A stretch of DNA of 17,667 bases. Origin: Acetobacteraceae bacterium UBA6159 (GTDB lineage: Bacteria; Pseudomonadota; Alphaproteobacteria; Acetobacterales; Acetobacteraceae). The stretch spans positions 1 to 17,667 of the forward strand of contig DIUL01000082.1 in assembly GCA_002422345.1 (NCBI GenBank). The letters run 5' to 3'. Positions 13,844 to 17,667 of this stretch are shown here, in pieces. The position numbers and the translations under genes were made by a program. Position 1 is the stretch's first letter. Every line of letters starts with the position of its first letter. A model generated the notes under the pieces. That model saw nothing but the letters and a program-made list of their open reading frames with translations, ran no database searches and was not told the DNA's origin.

Positions 13844-15106
13844 TCAGCTACCCGGAATGGCGGCCGAGGCCGGGGCGGGTTCCACCATCGTCGGGCCGCC
13901 CCGCTCGATCCGGAACAGCGCCAGGCCGCGCCGCACCTTGCCGTCGGGCATCAGCACCATCCAACCATCCGCGCCGGCGAACCCGGCCTGCTGGGTCAGG
14001 GCCGATATCGAATACCCGCCCTGCCCGGCCAGCACACGCGCGATCGAGGCGGCGTCAAAGGCCAGGTCCGCCAGCGGCGAGGCTGGCGTGCCGTACTTGG
14101 CGGAAAACAATTCCTCGAACGGGGCGCGGGCGGCGTTGTCGGGCGCGGCGAACCAGGCGCCCTGCATCGCGCCGGACCCGCTGGACGACGCGGACCACGA
14201 GGCCGGCCCCATGATCTGCACGCCGGGCGGGTCGATGTCGTAATAGGGCAGCACCGCCGCGATCAGTTGCAGATTGTCCCGCACATCGGCCAGCAGCAAC
14301 GCATTGAACGGCGCCGGCGGAATCCGGCTCCGCCCCAGCTCCGCCGCTCTGCGGCGACCCTCCGGCGTGCCCTCGGCCCGCGCGGCCTTGATCTGCGCGT
14401 CGATCGGGCCGCGCCGGCTGCCATAGCCCGAAACCTCCCGCGCCGCGGTGTTGATCGAGCCGGTGGCGGAGCCGTGATAGCGGATCGTCGGCGTGTTCAG
14501 CCCGGCGCTCGCGCAGGCCTCCGTCAGCGCATCACCCATGGAGCGGCCGAAATCCGTCTCGGGCAGCAAAGCGGCGAATTCGGTCTTGCCCTGGGCCTGG
14601 GCGGCGGCAACCATCCGGCGCACCTGCTGGGCCGGGGTGATGCCCAGCGCCCAGACGCCGGGCTGGGAGAGGGAACTGGCGTTGGTGAAGGCAAGCACCG
14701 GGACGCCGGCCTGGGTCGCGGCGGGGGCGACGGCGGCAGTCTCGGCCGAGGTCAGGGGGCCGAGGATCATGCCCGCGCCCTCGGCGATGGCGGACTGGGC
14801 GGCGGCGGCGGCCCCTTCGGCGGTCCCGCCCGTGTCCTTCACGGTCAGGGTCGGGGCACCGCCGGCGGGCAGGGCAAGCTGGGCGGCCTGGAGCATCGGC
14901 TGGCCGACATTGGCCATCGGTCCGGACAGCGGCAGCAGGATGACGACGCGCGATGCGCTTCGGGCCGCGGCCGATACCTGGGGCATGGCGGTGCTCGGCA
15001 CGAGGCTCTGTGATTGGCCGACCCGCCCATATGGGCCAGACTGCGGCCCCGCGCACCCAGCCAAGGCCAGGGTGCCCAGAAGGAACCCGAATGTCCGACG
15101 CAACAT
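13844..15106 (-). CDS. LppC/LpoA-like lipoprotein, penicillin-binding-protein activator family
   Basis: Predicted 420-aa outer-membrane lipoprotein with a type I periplasmic-binding fold. The signal peptide ends in a perfect lipobox L15-A-G-C18. The mature part shows RVVILLPLSGPMANVGQPML, a GAGMILGPLTSAETAAVAP block and a C-terminal LADLAFDAASIARVLAG helix, as in YraM/LpoA relatives that activate class A penicillin-binding proteins. In alphaproteobacteria this family lacks the N-terminal TPR part of E. coli LpoA, which fits the length here. ATG 15106 was chosen over ATG 15121 because GGAGGG, which overlaps the upstream ATG, sits at the right distance from it. The gene is head-to-head with rsmI, as yraM is with yraL in E. 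coli, and the two 5' ends overlap. Activation of peptidoglycan synthesis is inferred from the family. Confidence 0.87.
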   Translation of the reverse strand: MLRRTFGFLLGTLALAGCAGPQSGPYGRVGQSQSLVPSTAMPQVSAAARSASRVVILLPLSGPMANVGQPMLQAAQLALPAGGAPTLTVKDTGGTAEGAAAAAQSAIAEGAGMILGPLTSAETAAVAPAATQAGVPVLAFTNASSLSQPGVWALGITPAQQVRRMVAAAQAQGKTEFAALLPETDFGRSMGDALTEACASAGLNTPTIRYHGSATGSINTAAREVSGYGSRRGPIDAQIKAARAEGTPEGRRRAAELGRSRIPPAPFNALLLADVRDNLQLIAAVLPYYDIDPPGVQIMGPASWSASSSGSGAMQGAWFAAPDNAARAPFEELFSAKYGTPASPLADLAFDAASIARVLAGQGGYSISALTQQAGFAGADGWMVLMPDGKVRRGLALFRIERGGPTMVEPAPASAAIPGS

Positions 15107-16008
15107 CGCCCGACCCTCCATTTACTGACTCCCCGCGAGATGGCCAGGACGGTTCTAACGCCCCGTTCCCGGGACTTGTGCTGGTTTCCACGCCAATCGG
15201 CAACCTTGGCGATGTTTCAACCCGTGCCGCCGAAGCGCTGCGGGCGGCGGACCTGATCCTGTGCGAGGACACCAGGCACTCCGGCCGGCTGCTGGCACAG
15301 GTGGACGCCAGGGCGCGGACCCAACCCTTGCATGAGCACAACGAGGACGGACGGATCGAGCCGGTCCTCGCCCTGCTGCGGCAGGGACGGCGGGTGGCGC
15401 TGGTGTCCGACGCGGGGACGCCGCTGGTTTCCGACCCCGGCTACCGGCTGGTGCGGGCGGTGATCGAGGCGGGGCTGCCGGTCACGGCGATCCCCGGGCC
15501 GAACGCGGCGGTGACGGCCCTGGTGCTGTCCGGCCTGCCGCCCCAGCCGTTCCTGTTCCTGGGCTTCCCTCCGCCCCGCGCCGCGGCCAGGCGGGCGGCG
15601 TTCGGGACTCTGCGGGCGGCGGAGCGGGCCGGGCTGGCGGCGACGCTGATCTGGCACGAGGCCCCGCACCGGCTGGCCGAGGCGCTGGACGACATGCTGG
15701 CCGCCTTCGGTGACCGCCACGCGGCCGTGGCCCGGGAACTGACCAAGCATTTCGAGGAGGTGCGGCGCGGGTCGCTGTCCGTCCTGGCGGCGCACTACGC
15801 GACCCATGCCCCGCGCGGCGAGATCACGGTGCTTGTCGGCCCGCCCGAAGAGGACGACCCCGAGGACATGGACGGCCGCCTGCGCGCCGCGCTGCTGACC
15901 CAGAGCGTAAAGGACGCCGCCGCCCTGGTCGCCGCCGCGACGGGCCTGCCGCGCAAGCTGGTCTATGGACGGGCGCTGGAACTGGCTCGGGAGGGGGCGT
16001 CCGACTGA
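15091..16008 (+). CDS. rsmI: 16S rRNA (cytidine-1402 2'-O)-methyltransferase RsmI
   Basis: Predicted 305-aa SAM-dependent methyltransferase of the tetrapyrrole-methylase fold, which 2'-O-methylates C1402 in the decoding centre of 16S rRNA. Diagnostic blocks are present: LVSTPIGNLGDVSTRAAEAL, ADLILCEDTRHSGRLL, ALVSDAGTPLVSDPGYRLV and AIPGPNAAVTALVLSGLP. The N-terminus has an extra Ser/Asp/Pro-rich stretch of about 28 residues before the fold. The start at 15091 is supported by AAGGA at 15080-15084. The start overlaps the divergent lipoprotein gene by 16 bp, so the promoters of each lie inside the other's coding region. A yraN homologue, which often follows, was not seen. Confidence 0.95.
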   Translation: MSDATSPDPPFTDSPRDGQDGSNAPFPGLVLVSTPIGNLGDVSTRAAEALRAADLILCEDTRHSGRLLAQVDARARTQPLHEHNEDGRIEPVLALLRQGRRVALVSDAGTPLVSDPGYRLVRAVIEAGLPVTAIPGPNAAVTALVLSGLPPQPFLFLGFPPPRAAARRAAFGTLRAAERAGLAATLIWHEAPHRLAEALDDMLAAFGDRHAAVARELTKHFEEVRRGSLSVLAAHYATHAPRGEITVLVGPPEEDDPEDMDGRLRAALLTQSVKDAAALVAAATGLPRKLVYGRALELAREGASD

Positions 16009-16051
16009 CATGGGCGGGGCGGTTTCGTGGTGGTGGCAAAGGCGCGTCGCC

Positions 16052-16224
16052 CCACCGCCTTCGTCGTGGCGGGCGAAGGCCCGCCATCCACGTCTTGTCG
16101 GTCCCTCCGGGTCAGGCGAAGGGCCGGCCCAAGGACAGCTTCGGGGCCACTACCCACAATTTGCGGTGTTGACGATGGCAAGTCGTGGATGGCGGGCCTT
16201 CGCCCGCCACGACGGAGGGGGCGG
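16052..16224. repeat. REP/BIME-like large inverted repeat
   Basis: A perfect 31-bp inverted repeat (16062-16092 against 16184-16214) extends on both sides, with mismatches, to about 16052 and 16224 and inward to about 16100 and 16176. Each arm is itself a palindrome: GGCGGGC-GAAG-GCCCGCC at 16068-16085 and its mirror in the other arm. The roughly 75-bp centre shows no gene. Two inverted REP-like hairpins around a spacer match the layout of a BIME. It lies between convergent rsmI and glk and may end both transcripts or be a mobile repeat. The 247-bp gap 16009-16255 otherwise holds nothing recognisable. Confidence 0.8.
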
Positions 16225-16255
16225 CAACGGTACCGCTGACCCACCTCGATCGGAC

Positions 16256-17197
16256 CTATGCCGTCTCCGCCAGGCGGGCCAGGCCGACGAAGGCGGGGAA
16301 TTTATGGGTCACCACAGCGGTCGGGATCGCGGCCAGATAGGGGCGGAGGCGGCCCTTGGCCTCGAATTTCTCCCGGAAGGCCGAGGTCGCCAGGAAACCG
16401 GTGAACCGCGGGGCGATGCCACCGGCGATGAACACCCCGCCGGTGGCGCCCAGGGTCAGGGCCACGTTGCCGGCGACGCCACCGAGGAACCCGCAGAAGG
16501 CTTCCAGCGTTGCGACGCTCGCCTCGCAGTCGCCAGCCAAGGCGCGGGCAACGATCTCCGGGCCGGTCCGCTCCCGGATCACCAGCCCGTCCACCGTGCC
16601 GATCGCGTGATACAGGTCCAGCAGCCCGGCGCCGGACAGCACCCGCTCCACCGAGACATGGCCCAGCCGGTCGCGCAGCACCCGGATGATGGATTCCTCT
16701 CGCCGGTCGGAGGCCGCGAGGGTGGCGTGCCCGCCCTCGGTGATCAGCGCGACGTCGCCCGCGGGACCGCGGGCCAGGGCGGCGAGGCCGAAGCCGGTGC
16801 CAGGTCCCATCACCGCCATGGTGCCCAGGGGCGGCGGCGGGACAGCCCCGAGCGGAAACAGATCGGCCGGCCCCAGGTTCGGCAGCGCCCAGGCCTGCGC
16901 CGCGAAGTCGTTGATGACGCGGCAGGACTCCAGCCCGAACGCGGCGGCGAACCGGGCCTCGTCAACGGTCCAGGCGGCGTTGGTCATGGTGACACGGCCA
17001 TCCACCACCGGCCCCGCAGCCGCGAGGATCGCGGACCGGGTCGTCCGCCCGGCCAGGAACAGGCGAGCGGCCTCAATGGGGGAGGCATGGTCGGCAACCG
17101 GATAGACTGCCGCCTCGCCCAGAACCCCGTCGGTAAACAGGGCGAACCGGGCGTTGGTGGCGCCGATGTCAGCAAGGATGGTGGGGCTGGGCGCCAT
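16256..17197 (-). CDS. glk: Glucokinase
   Basis: Predicted 313-aa bacterial glucokinase (PF02685 type), which phosphorylates glucose at C6 with ATP in the cytoplasm. The phosphate-1 motif ADIGATNARFAL (9-20), the catalytic aspartate D97 in INDFAAQAWALP, GPGTGFGLA (131-139), the sugar-binding EGGHATLAA around E154 and H157, and the C-terminal GVFIAGGIAPRF block are all present. The length is slightly below the usual 320-330 aa. The start at ATG 17197 gives the expected N-terminus, but no strong ribosome site precedes it. The convergent rsmI is separated by the inverted repeat. No other glycolytic or sugar-transport genes lie in the window. Confidence 0.94.
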   Translation of the reverse strand: MAPSPTILADIGATNARFALFTDGVLGEAAVYPVADHASPIEAARLFLAGRTTRSAILAAAGPVVDGRVTMTNAAWTVDEARFAAAFGLESCRVINDFAAQAWALPNLGPADLFPLGAVPPPPLGTMAVMGPGTGFGLAALARGPAGDVALITEGGHATLAASDRREESIIRVLRDRLGHVSVERVLSGAGLLDLYHAIGTVDGLVIRERTGPEIVARALAGDCEASVATLEAFCGFLGGVAGNVALTLGATGGVFIAGGIAPRFTGFLATSAFREKFEAKGRLRPYLAAIPTAVVTHKFPAFVGLARLAETA

Positions 17198-17337
17198 CGG
17201 GACGGTCCGTGCTCGCGACTACGGGTGACGACCGGACGGGCCGCCCGGGCCAGTCCGGTCGATGGCCCGGTAGCAGCCGAGGCGGGCAACCCAGCCCCCG
17301 ATGCCCGGAACGGGCGCGGTCATAAGGACCGGATTCC

Positions 17338-17386
17338 GAGGCTAGGACCGCCCGCGGCCGATATCTCCCGGAGGCGGTCCAGCCTC
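17338..17386 (-). terminator. Long stem-loop three bases after the SCOT subunit stop
   Basis: GAGGCT-A-GGACCGCC (17338-17352) pairs over 14 bases, with one bulged A, with GGCGGTCCAGCCTC (17373-17386), leaving a loop of about 20 bases. On the minus strand it starts 3 bases after the TGA of the CoA-transferase gene. There is no T-run after it. It is probably a terminator or 3'-end stabiliser. The remaining part of 17198-17337 shows no gene. Confidence 0.6.
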
Positions 17387-17389
17387 ATG

Positions 17390-17667
17390 TCAGGCCGTCG
17401 CCTTCAGGGTGTTGGCCACCGCGAACGGGGCCTCGGTCTTCGACCGAATCTCGTCCAGCGTCACCTCGGGCGCGAGTTCCAGCAGGCGCATGCCGTCCTG
17501 GCCCTTGGCCGTCACCTCGAACACGCCGAGGTCGGTGATGATCATGTCCACCACGCCCGCGCCGGTCAGCGGCAGGTTGCAGCGGGTCAGCAGCTTGGGC
17601 TTGCCGCCGGCGGTGTGCTCCATCAGCACGACGACGCGGCGGACGCCGGCGACCAGGTCCATGGCGC
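17390..17667 (-). CDS. scoB: Succinyl-CoA:3-ketoacid CoA-transferase subunit B, C-terminal part
   Basis: Only the last 92 codons are inside the window; the 5' part continues beyond base 17667. The visible sequence contains AMDLVAGVRRVVVLMEHT, LLTRCNLPLTGAGVVDMII and TDLGVFEVTAKG, which match the conserved end of the beta subunit of 3-oxoacid/succinyl-CoA CoA-transferases (ScoB/AtoA type). The enzyme moves CoA from succinyl-CoA to acetoacetate during ketone-body or short-chain fatty acid use. The catalytic glutamate lies outside the window and cannot be checked, and scoA is expected just upstream on the same strand. Confidence 0.9.
   Translation of the reverse strand, partial: AMDLVAGVRRVVVLMEHTAGGKPKLLTRCNLPLTGAGVVDMIITDLGVFEVTAKGQDGMRLLELAPEVTLDEIRSKTEAPFAVANTLKATA

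Noticed and set aside
16009..16255. A yraN homologue after rsmI
   Set aside because: The frames here read through the inverted repeat and show no YraN nuclease-fold motifs.
1..17667. CRISPR array, tRNA or insertion sequence
   Set aside because: No regularly spaced 25-40 bp repeats, cloverleaf-like stretch or transposase motif was found on either strand.

Overview
The window comes from a GC-rich bacterium with dense, short-spaced genes. The gene set is a Soj/Spo0J-type ParAB pair, RsmI paired head-to-head with a LppC/LpoA-like lipoprotein, a PF02685-type glucokinase, and a succinyl-CoA:3-ketoacid transferase. Together with strong G/C third-position codon use this fits an alphaproteobacterium, most plausibly Rhodospirillales/Acetobacteraceae. 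That assignment is an inference from style and content; no rRNA or other marker is present. No tRNA, rRNA, transposase, integrase or CRISPR array was seen.

Region 1 (1-6056, plus strand) is the most distinctive part. It encodes, in order: a membrane-anchored protein with an FHA phosphothreonine-reading domain in front and a trypsin-like protease behind the membrane segment; a PP2C phosphatase; a Ser/Thr kinase overlapping the phosphatase gene by ATGA; a glycine-zipper surface-antigen-like (probable lipo)protein; and a small exported trypsin-like protease. The kinase has one membrane segment, a long Pro-rich region and a degenerate staphylococcal-nuclease-like tail predicted outside the cytoplasm. 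Writer, eraser and reader of protein phosphorylation sit beside two proteases expected in the envelope. The arrangement suggests a phospho-signalling circuit that controls periplasmic proteolysis or cell-envelope quality control. No type VI secretion genes are visible. The first ~100 bp are AT-rich and hold a 27-bp interrupted palindrome upstream of the first gene.

Region 2 (6125-9247) holds a GtrB/DPM1-like glycosyltransferase on the plus strand. It converges, with overlapping stop codons, on a minus-strand parA-parB-rhodanese operon. Region 3 (9248-12417) holds a minus-strand FMN-dependent NADH:quinone/azo-reductase, divergent from a MocR/PdxR-type regulator that is followed by a class II aldolase/adducin-family gene.

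Region 4 (12418-12942) is a 525-bp gene-free stretch with a strong terminator hairpin, two further hairpins and three copies of a short motif. Region 5 (12943-17667) holds a TauD/TfdA-type dioxygenase, a LppC-like lipoprotein gene and rsmI with overlapping 5' ends, a REP/BIME-like inverted repeat with exact 31-bp core arms, glucokinase, and the 3' end of the SCOT beta-subunit gene, cut by the window edge.
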